A DNA stretch of 64,000 nucleotides from positions 620,001 through 684,000 of the forward strand of contig JAUFSD010000014.1 in assembly GCA_033030425.1 (NCBI GenBank). The letters are read 5' to 3'. Source of the stretch: Verpa conica. Lineage: Eukaryota > Ascomycota > Pezizomycetes > Pezizales > Morchellaceae. Below are positions 46,176-58,675 of the stretch, piece by piece. Below the pieces are notes generated by a model, which was not told the DNA's origin, searched no databases, and saw nothing but the letters and a program-made list of their open reading frames with translations. Made by a program: the position numbers and the translations under genes. Each line of letters starts with the position of its first letter. The first letter of the stretch is position 1.

Positions 46176-49100
46176 ATTATCTCAATAGACAGGTAGATGG
46201 TACTGATAGCGATAGAGGTATAGGGCGTTATATCAAAAGATGAAGTTGCTGTTGTGAGTAGGTAGTGGGGGTGGATGAGAGCGTAGGAGGAGTGGTTGTT
46301 GCCCAGCTTGCTTGGAGAAATGTTGTCGCTGTTGTTGTTGTTGTGTTGCAGCTACCGCAGGAGATGAGGGAAACGACGAGGGGTGAGAATCCAAACTCTC
46401 AAGTAGACTTTTCTATACCTGTGTATACCAGGAGGAGATAACCCAGATCAGACGAACATGGAAGATGTCATAAATACAGTACAGCCCAGTACGATATTTT
46501 ACAATGCGCTCTTTCCAGCACACCGGTGTCTAAGGTGAAGATAGATGAGGGAACAGAAGGAGAGAAGAAAAACTAGCCCACAAGGATGATCTTGAGGTCT
46601 TCGTGATGCAGAGAAGAAATTTGTTTGAGTTTCCCGAACAGCAGCAGATCTGTGCACTCTGGGGATTATGTATGTATGTACGCTGGGTACTTGGGGACTT
46701 GGGGGCCACAACCGTCCAATCAGGACACTGCCGTGACTAGAGCGTATGTAATTGTCTGTTCCAGGAGACAGACAAGCCTGCCTTGGGACCGAGGGGGGAG
46801 GCGCAAAGAACGCAAGGCTGGAAAGGGGCTGGAGAAGGACTCTATACCACATCATGCAATCTCTTTTTCATAACGAGTTAGGTCTGGTGGCGAGACAATT
46901 ACAATACCGACATATCTCTTCCCTTGGAGAATGGCAGGACTTATTACGCTTGACAGATGGTTGCCTGTCTGTTGCTTGGAAGGTACCGCTGCCACGTTCC
47001 AAACCGGTTAGATTGGTGTTTCCTTCTCACGTTCTATTCTACCCGCCCACCTTTGAATTTTATTTATTTCCCTTTGTTTTTTGTTTTTTTTCTTCTTCCC
47101 CTTCCCCTTCCCCTTCCCCTCTCTTTCCCCCTCCTTCCTTCATTCCCAGGTGACTGGGTGGGAGCTCGTGTGATCTTTGCTCTTATCGACCATATCCAAA
47201 TCCACATGTATATGTACATGTACATGTATAGTAGAGTTGCAGTTGCATACAGTTGTCGAAAATTCTCATTATTTAGCTCCCTGCTCCCTTCCTCACCGCT
47301 TCCCCCCCTCCCCTCTTTCCCTTCTCTACCACATCTCCGTGAGATACCAAGACCTTAGCTTTTACATCGACAGTGTGCTGCTGCTCCGGGAGTTCGGGAT
47401 CTGACTCAACGCTCATTACATTGTTGCCACAGGCAGCCGCTCAGTAAATAATTAGTCAGTCTCCATCAGCTCAGCTAGACCCTCTCAAAGTCCCCCGTCA
47501 CGATGAGGTAAAAGGTTCAGCCAGGCACGGGTTTCAGGCATCTATTAGGTTGCTTAAAATCCCTCCATTAGAATGTTCTTCTAGACCTTCGACAAGGTGC
47601 GTTCTTTTTTACCAAAGAGCTAATCAACCACGCGAGAACCCGTGGCATCCACTACCCATGCATGCAGCCCGATCGTTGCACGCAAGGGCTAGGAACGGCG
47701 GACTGGCTGGGCACCACCACCACCCTCCCCGCAGCCCTCCTCCGCCGGTATCACAGGCTATCACTCGCTTGGGAGCTAAAGTTACCATCCCCGGCACCCC
47801 GAACCGAGACACGTCGGGCAACATCGCATGAGATATGATGTCATCCGTCTAACAAAATCTGCGGGCACGAGATTATGATTCCAACGGCCCCCTTATCGTG
47901 ACCGGTCCTAGATTTGTCTTGTCGATAAGAGGAAAAGAAATATCACTTCTACCCCTCATTTAGGAGGCTTTCTCACCTCTATTATTTGATTATTCATGTA
48001 GACTGGTTTTCCGCGAGCAGACTTTAGGTGTGGATCTACTACGCATCCCCGGTTACGCCATGATGGTGAAAAGCGCTCCTCGGGATCCAGTTTATCCTCG
48101 GGAGTCATCCTAGTAGGCTAAGACGTTAAACTATATATGTACTTGTTCGGTCTGGCCGGGAAACAAATGCCTTTCTTCTCAGCTTGGACTAGGTCAACAT
48201 AGCAGTCAGTAATACATGTAGTAATAGTATGCTCATTGAATCGCCCATCATAAAGTTTCACAAGGCCTGATTGCGTGAGTATCCTATCGTGCGAGACCCG
48301 GATTAACCACTCTTGGGTTGTATCCGTCTGTGCTCAGCACGCTGCTATAGACTTGTAGGGCTCCTCGCTTCTTATCCCATATCCGGCGCCAAAAACCGAT
48401 GAGGGTCATAAGCGAAGTTATATTCTCCAAAGGACGCAGATCTCCACACGATACTTTACTTACCCGAGCCCCGCCCCGGTGATATGAGGTGTAGTATTGA
48501 TGACAGTCAGTACACGATATTCGCGATTTACGATTCGCAACAAGGTGTTGGGGGAGGGGTGTCAGTAGGGTACATGTACATGTATTGATTAACTGCGCAT
48601 TAGAAATCAGCGGGGGGGGTGACGAGTGGTTTTTATCTACTTCGCTGGGGCTGTTAATGTCAACTAGGAGAAGCATAAAATTCACAAGGGGGGGGAAGGG
48701 TCAGCACGTTCGGAAATTGCATAATGTACCGGGCCCGAGACCGAGCCGGATGGGTTAGCCACATTCATTCATTGTTTTCACTGTTTTTCACTATTCGGGA
48801 ATAGCAGGGGGAGAATGGTTGAGCTGTTCCACCAGGTCCACCCTTTAATCTTGTCCTTATTATTTTCGTTTTCTCCTTTGGGACAGCCACTGGCCAATTG
48901 GGGGAGCTGTTAATATTAATGGTTGTAGGTTACTCTAGAAGTAAGAGTAAGAGTACCGTTCCCCGGGAGCCACAGCTGCCGTTGAGGATGCTGCTAACTG
49001 ACGCATGCAGGCGAAGGGGCCTGTCTGTCTGGCTGCTTCTGTTCCGAGGCTTTTTTCATCTCCCTTTTCTTGGTCTCGCGAGTTCTTAAGCTAAATAACT

Positions 49101-49473
49101 CCTGCCCCGGGGGCTTGGATTGCTCTTCTTTCGCTTACTTCCCTTCCCTTCATTCTCTCTCCCAGCCTCCCTCTTCCTCTCTCTCCATCGGTCCTGTATC
49201 CTCTCCCGTAAACAGATTCTATCTCCTCCTTCGGCCTGGTTACGCACGCTCGTTGGGCTTTCCTTGTGTTTACATTGGGAGAGAGAGATCTTCAGGAACA
49301 ACCTCCCCCAGAGAGCCTGTGAGAGGTTTCAACGGAAAAACCCACCCCTTTAATCCATCAACCACACTAATGTGTCTGATGAGATAAAATTTATCCTCTT
49401 TACCGCTAGTACCATAAGATAACAACTATCTGCAACCTCAATTTCTCAGACTAGTCATCCAATTCGACACGGA
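46176..49473. promoter_or_regulatory. Divergent intergenic region between dma1-like and LCB2
   Basis: 3.3 kb between two outward-facing genes. Near 47088-47135 is a pyrimidine tract with CCCCTT repeats. 47204-47230 is an ATGTACATGTAC palindromic repeat. 48567-48583 repeats TACATGTACATGTA. 49130-49210 is a long C/T-rich stretch typical of fungal core promoters, just upstream of LCB2. Frames such as 48284-48685 minus have no domain and are not called. Confidence 0.5.
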
Positions 49474-51544
49474 ATGCCTCGTAATCCATTCTCGTCTTCG
49501 TCCGTGACGGCTCCTATCCCCATCGACGCTCCGCGCAAACGCTCTCCTTCCTCCTCCCGCAACACTGCTGCTAAGGTGGCCCAGTTCTTCTCCTCATCGC
49601 CGAAGGCTGCATATTCTCTCCCGGCTCATATCTCGGCTTCTGCCTCCCTCCTCGCTGCTCAGGAGCAAAACAACGCTCGTAGCTTCTCCCCCTCGGTATC
49701 CTTACCAACGATTTCCCTCTCTACTGCTACTGCAGATAAGTTGTCGGATACCCCTACAATGTTGTTTTCACCGCCCTCCCCAGAGGCTGCCAGGAAGCTG
49801 GCAAGGCAGCATGCGCAGTTTGGTCCTCTAGGCCATGCAAGCCATAAGTGTATCTCGCAACACCCCAAAGGAATGCCGGTGGAGGATCCTGTCGAGGATG
49901 AGCCCCCCTACTACTACCTGATTACGACGTACATTTCGTATCTCGTATTGATCGTGTTTGGACACGTCCGCGATTTCTTCGGTAAAAGGTTCAAGGATCA
50001 AAACTACAAGCATTTGAAGGCCCAAAATGTAGGTGGTCGTTCTTGGCTGTGCAACCGTTGATGACGAAGCTGACGCAGGCTATTTTGCTTTTTACTAGGG
50101 CTATGCAGCACTGAACAGTGATTTTGATAACTTCTATATCCGACGGTTGAAGATGAGGATTAGCGACTGCTTCGCCCGCCCCTTTACTGGTGTTCCAGGC
50201 CGTTTCATCACATTGTTGGACCGCGTATCGGATGATTTCAACCTTACCTTTAAGCTTACTGGCACCCAAACCGAGGCCCTCAATATGAGTTCTTACAATT
50301 ACCTCGGTTTTGCCCAATCAGTAGGCCCATGTGCAGATGCTGTGGAGGACAGTATTAGACGTTATGGAATGTCCTCAGCGAGTTCTCGCGTCGATGCTGG
50401 TACCTCGGATCTCCACGTCGATGTCGAGAACTTAGTTGCCGATTTTGTTGGAAAGCCTTCTGCAATGATTTTCTCGATGGGTTACGGTACAAATGCGACT
50501 GCTTTCTCCGCTTTGGTTAGCAAGGGCTGTCTTATTATATCTGATGAGTTGAACCACGCTTCTATTCGTTTTGGAGCTCGTCTTTCTGGTGCCGTGATTG
50601 GAATGTTTAAGCATAATGACATGGATGATTTGGAACGTCTTTTGAGGGAGCAAATTTCCCAAGGTCAGCCGAGGACACATCGTCCCTGGAAGAAGATTCT
50701 TGTTGTCGTCGAAGGGCTATACTCGATGGAGGGAACCATGTGCAATCTTCCTGGACTGTTAGAACTCAAGCACATCTATAAGTTTAATCTGTTTATCGAC
50801 GAGGCTCACTCTATTGGTGCTTTGGGACCAAGAGGTCGTGGTGTCTGTGATTACTTCGGTGTTGACACTGCGGAGGTTGATATTCTCATGGGAACTTTAA
50901 CCAAATCTTTCGGCGCCAATGGTGGATATATTGCTGCTGATAAGCACGTCATTGACAAGCTTCGAACTGCTCACGCTGGTAGCGTTTATGGCGAATCGCC
51001 ATCACCCCCGGTCTTGATGCAAATTTCCTCGTCTCTGCGTATCATTGCTGGGGAGCTCGTGCCTGGTCAGGGTGAAGAGCGTCTGCAGCGTCTGGCTTTC
51101 AATTCTCGATATCTCCGCCTAGGTTTGAAGCGTCTTGGATTTATTGTTTACGGTTGTGACGACTCACCTATTATTCCTGTCATGCTGTATAACCCTGCGA
51201 AAATCCCTGCCTTTTCACATGAGATGTTGCGGCGAAAGATTGCTGTTGTTGTCGTTGGATACCCTGCTACACCGCTTGTCACCTCTCGGGCTAGATTTTG
51301 TGTCTCTGCCGCTCACACCAAGGATGATCTGGATAGGCTGTTGTCTGCCTGCGATGAGATTGGTGACCTCTTGCAGCTGAAGTTCTCTAGTGGCATTGCA
51401 GGTGGTGCTATTCCCTTACCGCCTGGCGTCACTCGTGAGGATGAGAAGGAGATGAAGAAAAAAGGAATTGTGTCACCACCTAGATGGCCTCTAGAAGAGG
51501 TTCTTAAGCGGGGCGTGAAAGATGTGCAGTCTCCATTAAGATAA
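49474..51544 (+). CDS. lcb2: Serine palmitoyltransferase subunit 2 (Lcb2)
   Basis: Exons are 49474-50028 and 50099-51544 (666 aa, phase 0 junction). With Lcb1 it condenses serine and palmitoyl-CoA into 3-ketodihydrosphingosine, the first step of sphingolipid synthesis in the ER. Residues 1-140 are a Ser/Ala-rich N-tail, followed by a hydrophobic anchor (YYYLITTYISYLVLIVFGHV). The PLP fold includes NMSSYNYLGFAQS, SRVDAGTSDLH, DELNHASIRFGARLSGA, EGLYSMEGTMCNLPGLLELK and FIDEAHSIGALGPRGRG. The PLP-binding lysine sits in GTLTKSFGANGGY, by my count K454. The N-tail is longer than in the yeast enzyme. The gene is complete. Confidence 0.97.
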
Positions 51545-52576
51545 TGGGTTCATGTGATTGGGGATTCGGAGTACTGTTCGTCTCGGATTAATTGCTGCAT
51601 GCTTGGATGGGGTGGGTGTTTATCTTTATTTTCTCGTTCTTTTTCTGTACATTTCCAGCCGCATGTATGTGTGTTTCTTTTGCGCATTCAAGGGGCCGAT
51701 TAATGTATATTTCACCTATTATCCCTATCTTGCTCTACAGAGTACTTTTTTTTCGGCAAATAATTACCTAGGGGTGGCAGGGGGGTTGAGGGGGGTTTAC
51801 TGCGGGTTTGTACACTTTTTCTCTATGGGCATTCATGTCATTTTTATATACTCTAAACTCATCCTTCTCCTGTGTGTCTTGGTTGTGTTTTTTTACGTTC
51901 GGGAGTTCTTTTTTTATATATATCTAGATTTTTCATGAGCTAAAGCTTGTTTTTTCTTACATGATATTATATCAACATTACAGTAACGTGTATGGTATGG
52001 CTATATGGGATATGGCAGGGGGTGGGGGAAGAGGAGTAATGTCTAGAAAGAATTGATATTTGGAATGATACGACTTGGTTTGGTTATGCTTTGATACCTT
52101 GGGAGCACTGGGTGTGGTACTGTATGTAATGTAATGTACATGAATTTTAGTGTGGGGGGTTTGTAGTATGATTTCTTCTTGAGGGTGGAGATTGTGCAAT
52201 ATGAATAGAGTGCGATCGGTGCGATCGTAGATATTATCAGTAGATTTTTTGCGGTGTTAATTTATTGGTGTTATTGCTATTATGGGTGGTCACTCGCACT
52301 AGTGATAGCGCTTTTGGGGTGTTAAGGAATCTAGACATGGTTTTATTTATGTAGAATATCAAAGTCAGAAGAGCTATATTTTGGTAGGTGCTAGTAGTCC
52401 CCTCTTATGGGCGATTAGGGATTAGTTAGCTTTATAGCTCTTGTTTATTTTTGCTTTATTACAAGTTCTATATACGCTTCACCAGCTCTCACTCGGCATA
52501 TGACAACTATATAAAAAAAGTGCCCCAAGTTTTTATAAGCTCTAGATAAGGTACTATAAGTAGAATAACCTATTCA
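51545..52576. other. Intergenic region between convergent lcb2 and nsp1
   Basis: About 1 kb holding both 3' UTRs, T-rich after lcb2. The frame 51558-51938 is hydrophobic but is simply T-rich 3' sequence. Nothing else is supported. Confidence 0.55.
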
Positions 52577-54696
52577 TCACATACCAAGAGTTTTTGTATG
52601 TTCATCGTGATAACGGCGCATATCTTTATCTCCCTCGGCATCAGGTCGACGAACCTTCAATTTCATCCTTGCGTCATTGATTTTCCCAGCCTATGAGAGG
52701 TTATTAGTTACAGACCATTCTAGTCAGGGGAAATAGTCCAGTAGGATCTCAGTGGGGTTACCAGAGTAGTAGTCTGTGCATCAACCCACTGCATAATTGA
52801 AAGATGATCATTAAGGATCTTCACAATTGGGAAAAGCTACTTCAGTTAGCAAGCATTGTACCACAAAAAGAAGGGGAGAAGGGTGAACTTACTGGATTCT
52901 CTATATTAGCTGTATTCTCTACCTTTGCACTTGCATCATTAAGCTCCTTAATCATCTCCCCCGCCCCAATCGCCATTGCCGACAATTTATCATTTAGCGT
53001 CACCACTGTTTGGAGTACCTTTTCCCTCTCTTCATCGACTGGCTGTGTCTCTGAGCGTTCCTTCTCGATGTCATTAAGACTTGCTTCATAGTAATCAAAC
53101 AGCTTATCCAAATGTTCCTGGTCATTCCCAAGCTGGTCTAGCATCCTATTGATTATACATTCCTTCTTTTCGACCTCAGCGACATCGATAACCAGGTCGT
53201 TAACCTTTCCAAAATGCTCAAAGAGGATAGTGTCGCATTTATTGATCTCTATTCCACGCTCGATGAAGTCGGATTTGTATCTTTCGAGGTCACTTGTCCA
53301 GTGATTGATGATCCCCTCCAAGGATGTATTGTAGCTCAGCCGGTTTGGCTTCTGTAGAGGAGGCCTTTCGCCTGAGAATGGGGATATCATATCAACCTGT
53401 GCTTGGGGGACTGTTTCAAAGATAGATGAGGTAGTGGGGAAGCTAAAGGAGTTGGAAGGTGCCGCAGATGTAAAGGTAGAGTTTGTAGGAATTGCTGTAG
53501 AAGCAAAGGGGGGAGTCCCAGAAGATGGAGTAGAAGGTAGGGCCGGGGCCACAGGTGTAAAGATAGAGGCAGGAGGAGCATTAGACTGTGTTTGAGCCGA
53601 TGGAAATATTGAGCCAGTGGGAGTTGTAGCTGGCATGGCAGAAGAGAAGATTCCTGTAGTAGGAGCCGGAGGAAGAGAGAACACTGTCGGCCCGGTAGCC
53701 GGTCTAGAAGCTGTAGAAGGGGATATATTCTGGGTAGTACTACTAGTAGCTGGAGGAGCAGCTGGAGTAACAGCTGCTCCGAGGAAACCTGTAGCTGGAG
53801 GATTTATAGCACTACTAGCAGATTGCACTGTAGTGGAAGAGCTTACTGGTGCAAAGATAGGCTGGTCTGAGGCCCCAAATATAGAAGTCATAGGAGGCGC
53901 CATAGGTGCATTATTCCCTGCCGTAAAGACAGAGGGGTCATTACTTCCGCCTGTCGTCTGAGGAGTTGTAAAGATAGAACCTGTATTAGTAGGAGGAACC
54001 CCAAATAGGCCTGTAGTCGGAGCAGTATTTTTCGGTTTGAAGGCGGCGTTAAACATGTTGCGGATATCAGAAGGGGGTGTATTGTTAGCATTTAACGGGG
54101 CCAAAACTGGGGGTATAAATCCAGCAGCAGATGGCCCTGCTGTATTACTCCCTGAAGTTGAAGGTACAGATCCAGCTATACAAGAATTAGCATGAAGATC
54201 ACCGGAGGTTTAAACAAAGAATGTCGATCCCTCCACCCTCTCTCAGCGCCGGAAAAGGAAACGACACTTCAGCTCCAACTCCAAGAAGCAAAGCAAAGCA
54301 ACGGATTCTTATAAACCTACCAGTTGTCCCAGAACCATTGACCTGAGCACTACCAAAACCTTGCAACCCAGTTGTAAAAAAAGACGAGCCACTTGATAGT
54401 GCTTGACTGCCACCAAAGCTGCTAAACCCAGACCCAGACCCAAAAGACCCCATGAACTGCGTTCCTGCAGGAGGGGTATACCCTGTCTGAGATTGTGGAA
54501 TAGCAAATGTAGAGCCTGTGACTACGGGGCCATCTTTCCCAAATAACCCAAGAGGAGGTTCACCCGCTGGTGTGCTGGGAGGGAAAGAGCCTCCAGATGA
54601 TATCAAACTACCTATAGAGCCTCCAAAAATAGGTTTTTGTGGGACATTGCCAGAGATAGACTGGTTTCCGAACGAGAAGCCGATAGGGTTGGTCAT
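52577..54696 (-). CDS. nsp1: Nucleoporin Nsp1 (Nup62 homologue)
   Basis: Exons are 54696-54321, 54175-52893, 52836-52762 and 52690-52577 (615 aa; all junctions in phase). Nsp1 is an FG nucleoporin of the central channel, pairing with Nup57/Nup49 and Nup82 partners. The N-terminal half has FG and GLFG-type repeats (GFSFGNQ, PIFGGS, GLFGKDG, GSFGSGSGF, GLFGVPP, SIFGASD) in a Thr/Pro/Ser-rich background. From residue about 390 the conserved coiled-coil domain begins (SYNTSLEGIINHWTSDLERY, FGKVNDLVIDVAEVEKKE, LGNDQEHLDKLFDYYEASL). The last two small exons add IVKILNDHLSIMQWVDAQT and KINDARMKLKVRRPDAEG, which are diagnostic of Nsp1/Nup62. Without them the protein would end early in a poorly conserved read-through. 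Confidence 0.92.
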
Positions 54697-55395
54697 TATG
54701 GATTTAATAGGTGATAAAGATGAATTTGAAGGTTAAGGAGGAGAGCAAGAGAGGAGATCATGAGGGGTTCAGTATTTGTAGGCGGAACTAGCACTCACTA
54801 GAGCCCCCGAATATTTCGAAATGATCACTTGCCATCCTGCATACACAATGCATCGCGACATCTTGGCATGTCAATATGCCCCCATCTACTTATACCATGG
54901 TTCAGAATGTTCCAGTTATGCGGCTCCGTAATGAATGTCACCTCAACCTCTCGCCTGGGATTCTTTAACGTGCTGTTAGCTGAGGCTCACTATTGCGGCC
55001 CTGGCCTTGTTGTGAGATGGATATGGTGTGACTTTAGCTTATATGGGCGTATTTGTTTTGTTATCTGTGATAACACGACCGCATATGGGCGGGGGGAGAA
55101 GTGTTTTCCATAGAATAGTAGATTTGTTTCTTAATAGAAGCTCTTGTACGTGTTATAGCAAATATAGGTGCTTGGTTAAAACATACATCGCCTTCCCGCG
55201 AATGTACTTACAATGTTACCACCTATCATTTCCACCGAGTGATAACTCATGATCCATGACCCACACCTCTCTTACTAGTAAGACCACAAGTTTAATGTCC
55301 ATCCTATTCTACAATACAAAAAAACAGCCTAGAACATACGCCTCCAGAAAACTGTAAACCACGCCGCACAACCCCAACCCCCAGTCCCCATTGCT
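54697..55395. other. Intergenic spacer, 700 bp
   Basis: Spacer between cul4 and nsp1, both on the minus strand. It should contain the nsp1 promoter and the cul4 3' flank. The plus-strand frame 54829-55113 shows no domain. Confidence 0.5.
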
Positions 55396-58170
55396 CTAAG
55401 CAACGTAGACATACACATTATCCTCGATACGCTCCATATACTCTTTATCAATCAACCTACACCTCACCGTATTAGTACTATCTATCACAGTACAGAAGCA
55501 ATAGACAACTAACCTTTCGATGTTCCTCTTGATATCACCCACATCCAACACCCCCCGGTTCTTTGTTTGTTCAATCACCATCCCCACCAACTCACTATGC
55601 CTAACCTTCTTTCTCCCCTTCATAATCCTAATAATTGCTGCTTGAGTCTCATATTGTCGGTCTTGTGCTACTCTTTCATGGGTCTCTTTATTCTCCTCCT
55701 TCGTCTCCTTTAGTTGGATCTGGTTAATCTTAACACGGAACTTTGGATCGCTGAAATTCGTGTTAACAATAAATTTATCCCCGAGGCCCACCTCTCTCCC
55801 CTTCGGGGACTTTGCAAGGACACGGTGCTTGGTACACGCCATGGACTGAAGCGTCCGTGACAGCTGATCTATAGGTAAGTTTGTGGCTGTCAGGATGTCG
55901 GTGAAGGAGAGTGGATTGCTGGGGGAGACATCATTGAATAGTAATAATACAACTGCTTGGAAAGCAGATAATACGAGTTCCTTATTTCCCTTCGGAAACG
56001 ACGCTTTCAATACGCAATGAGAAAGACTGTGGCGCCATGCTAGTTTGCGCCCTGAGTGTTTCGAGATATAGAATTCCTGAAAACTGTTGAGATACTCTGC
56101 GAGAGAAGCAGGGATGTTGAGGGGAATCTCAGGGTATGTTGGCCATGCAGATTGTGAGAGGACATTTACGAATAGGTCTACTCCGTGTGAAGTTTTGGTG
56201 TGCCCGCGACTTGTCTTAAAAGAAGCAACCGCCTCCCTAGAGAGATCAACGTCTTTAAACATACCCTCTAGATTATGCGTGAAACCTGACCCGCACTCCG
56301 TCTTTAACTTCGTAATCATCATCCGCTCAGCATCAGCACTTGCACTCCGGCCCATTAGCAATCGACGCGCCAAGTCCTTCTTATAGAAAGCCTCGAATAC
56401 ATCTTTCCCTTGTATAAATCTGAATAAATCAAGTACCCATTCCAGCATGAATGCTAGCTGTGCATCATCATCGCCAGCGCTACTCACAAGTTCACACATC
56501 TCAACACTTGTGGATGCTGGTAGCCCTTTTGTCCCCGTCCGTAGTAGTAAGTCTACAAACTTCGCTATCATTTCCGCGGGCTTACTATTGTTTGCACCAC
56601 CTTTACCAGGGCGACGGGCGTTGATAAAGTTTGCAAAGCTCTCTCGTAATGTGTAACCGAGAGTGTCGTTACGTGAGAATGAATGTGTTGATATGCGGTC
56701 AAGCGCATGCTTGAACTGGAGAAGCCGTGGGACCATCTCCTCAACACGGTCGTCATCAGTGACTATGGAGGTGCCAAATGAAGTGATATGGGACTCCCAT
56801 GCGGGGCGGAGGGCATCGCCAGCTGCGCCTACGCGGGAGAGAAGTGAATAAAGGATGAGTAGAGAATGTTCGTCACGGGACTTGAGAAGATGACCAACAC
56901 TCTCTTTATCTGTGAGGGTATCAATACGTTTCCGGACCATCTCGTCCTCAATAACAGCGATGATGTCACGCTTGGTTGAGTGTTCGAGGTGGAAGCGCTC
57001 GCAACGGGCTGATTCCTTTTCGAGCTGTGATGCGGTATCGCGGAGGTATGAGGAGAGGGACTGGCTCTGTGATTCGGCCTCCGCGAGGCGGGAGAAGTAG
57101 TCGCGGGAAACAGAGATGAAACGTGGTTCAAAGGCGTGGCTGTACATGCCCAGGTTCGAGATCATGCGGACGCATGAGAGGAGGAGGGAGATATTAATGA
57201 TTTGTCCCTCATTGCGGCGGTCATGTTCAAAGAGTGTGAATATACCGCGGAGAAACTTCGGCTCGAGGGTAGAGTCTGAAGCGATATGAGTTCGGAAGAT
57301 GGATAGTCCTGTGGCTTCTATAGATTTTTCTTTTGATGAAGGGAGGAGATATGAGCGATCTAGGTAAAGAAATATAGACCGAATCATGCCCTGTGAAGAT
57401 GTATAATGTTAGATGCTATATCCTACCAGGGGAAAAGAGAGACTTGCTAACTGCTGATTCCATTTCGACCATGCTGCTTCAATCGCCTTTACTGCCTCTT
57501 CTTCACTCCGCCCTGCCTTCTCAATGATCCAGACTTTCAGCGGGCCGGCCACATACTCGTCCATTCGAGCATTAAGCTTCTCAAACAGTTGTGGTGCTTT
57601 CTCTGCACGACAGATGTTCTCGGTCCCCCTATAAAGCTCCTCCAAGCTCGCAGCTATCTTGTCTCCTGTAAATATTGCCGCGAGAGCTCCATTTAGCGAT
57701 GCCCATGTTGTATTGAAGTAAGCTTCCGGATCCCCCTTTGTAGATTTCCTCAAGTTTTTAATCTGCAGCTTCCTTGCCCCAGCATGCGGTTGAAACGGCG
57801 GCGGTCTCACTTGGGTCTTTCCCGCGGGTGGTGGGGAGTCTGTCAAGTCAATGACATTATTCTTACTTTTTGGAAAGTTCAACATGGTCGCTTCCGTTAG
57901 TGGTGTCAACCCCACCGATGCAGGCCTAGCTCCGGATACCGAGAATTCACTTGATTTTGAGCGGGAGCGTTTAGGCTTTGGGTATTCTGGCTGTGGAGAA
58001 GACTTTCTGCTGAGGGCACTAGCAAAGAGATTAGGAATTGTGTTTTGATTGCTTTGTTGGCTTGAGTAAGTTGATGGGGAGTCAAAGGGTGATTGGGAAG
58101 TAGATGATGGCGACTGCTTTCTCTTTTTGCTGAGAGATTGCGCGTCGATATCGAGCAGCTTCTCCGGCAT
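55396..58170 (-). CDS. cul4: Cullin-4 (scaffold of CRL4 ubiquitin ligases)
   Basis: Exons are 58170-57448, 57390-55514 and 55456-55396 (886 aa). Cul4 binds DDB1 at its N-terminus and the RING protein Rbx1 at its C-terminus, acting in DNA repair, replication licensing and heterochromatin. The first 90 residues are disordered and basic, with VIDLTDSPPP. Cullin repeats follow, then the cullin-homology domain (LEWVLDLFRFIQGKDVFEAF, YKKDLARRLLMGRSASADAE, then MITKLKTECGSGFTHNLEGM). A winged-helix end carries the neddylation site IIRIMKGRKKVRHSELV (K832 by my count) and ends EYMERIEDNVYVYVA. Intron 1 is GC-AG (GCAAGT donor). Intron 2 (55457-55513) is 57 nt, in frame and free of stops, with TACTAAT branch; removing it restores IERLIDKEYMER. 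Confidence 0.95.
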
Positions 58171-58675
58171 CTACCAGGTGCTCTCCACGCTTTGGGGGAG
58201 AAGACTGGGGAGGAGAGGGGGAGTTTATAGAGGGGAGAGAAATGAGAGATTTAATGGTAGTGGAAGTAGGAGTAGAGGGAGAGAGAGGGAGAGGGGGGGG
58301 GGGTAGATGGTGGGGTGTGGATGAGTGTGGATGGTGGGAGTTATTATGTAGCTGTTTGACTCGCGGAGATAACAAGGAGTTTATTCTCAACTTCACTACT
58401 CAATTGTTTACAGATACTATGTAGGGGGGGTGGAGATGTGAGATGTGTAGAGAGTTTGTGGTGTGAATCGAGAAAAGTCCATTGTCATCTGAGTGGAGAT
58501 CGGCTGCCGGCTTACAAAGGTACAACTCCAGGAGATATGTCAGATTCACAGAGACACAGCCGCCAAGCTCTGGGGATTGAGGACTCACTTTGGACTCGAG
58601 CCTCATGTCATGTAGGGCACAGAGGACATACATACATAGCTCTTCTCCCCCCGTCAACAGACTCAACACGCGACA
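58171..58675. promoter_or_regulatory. Shared divergent promoter of cul4 and prp2
   Basis: 505 bp separate the start codons of cul4 and prp2. The half next to cul4 is purine-rich on the plus strand (GAGGGAGAGAGAGGG and a G-run near 58295-58304). The half next to prp2 carries a CATACATACATAG patch. Paired open frames at 58400-58707 on both strands are not called as genes. Confidence 0.45.

Noticed and set aside
48284..48685. 133-codon minus-strand frame
   Set aside because: No recognisable domain; includes repeat-like TACATGTA sequence; composition not protein-like throughout.
51558..51938. Hydrophobic 126-codon frame after lcb2
   Set aside because: T-rich 3' flank gives Phe/Leu/Val codons by composition; no start context or domain.
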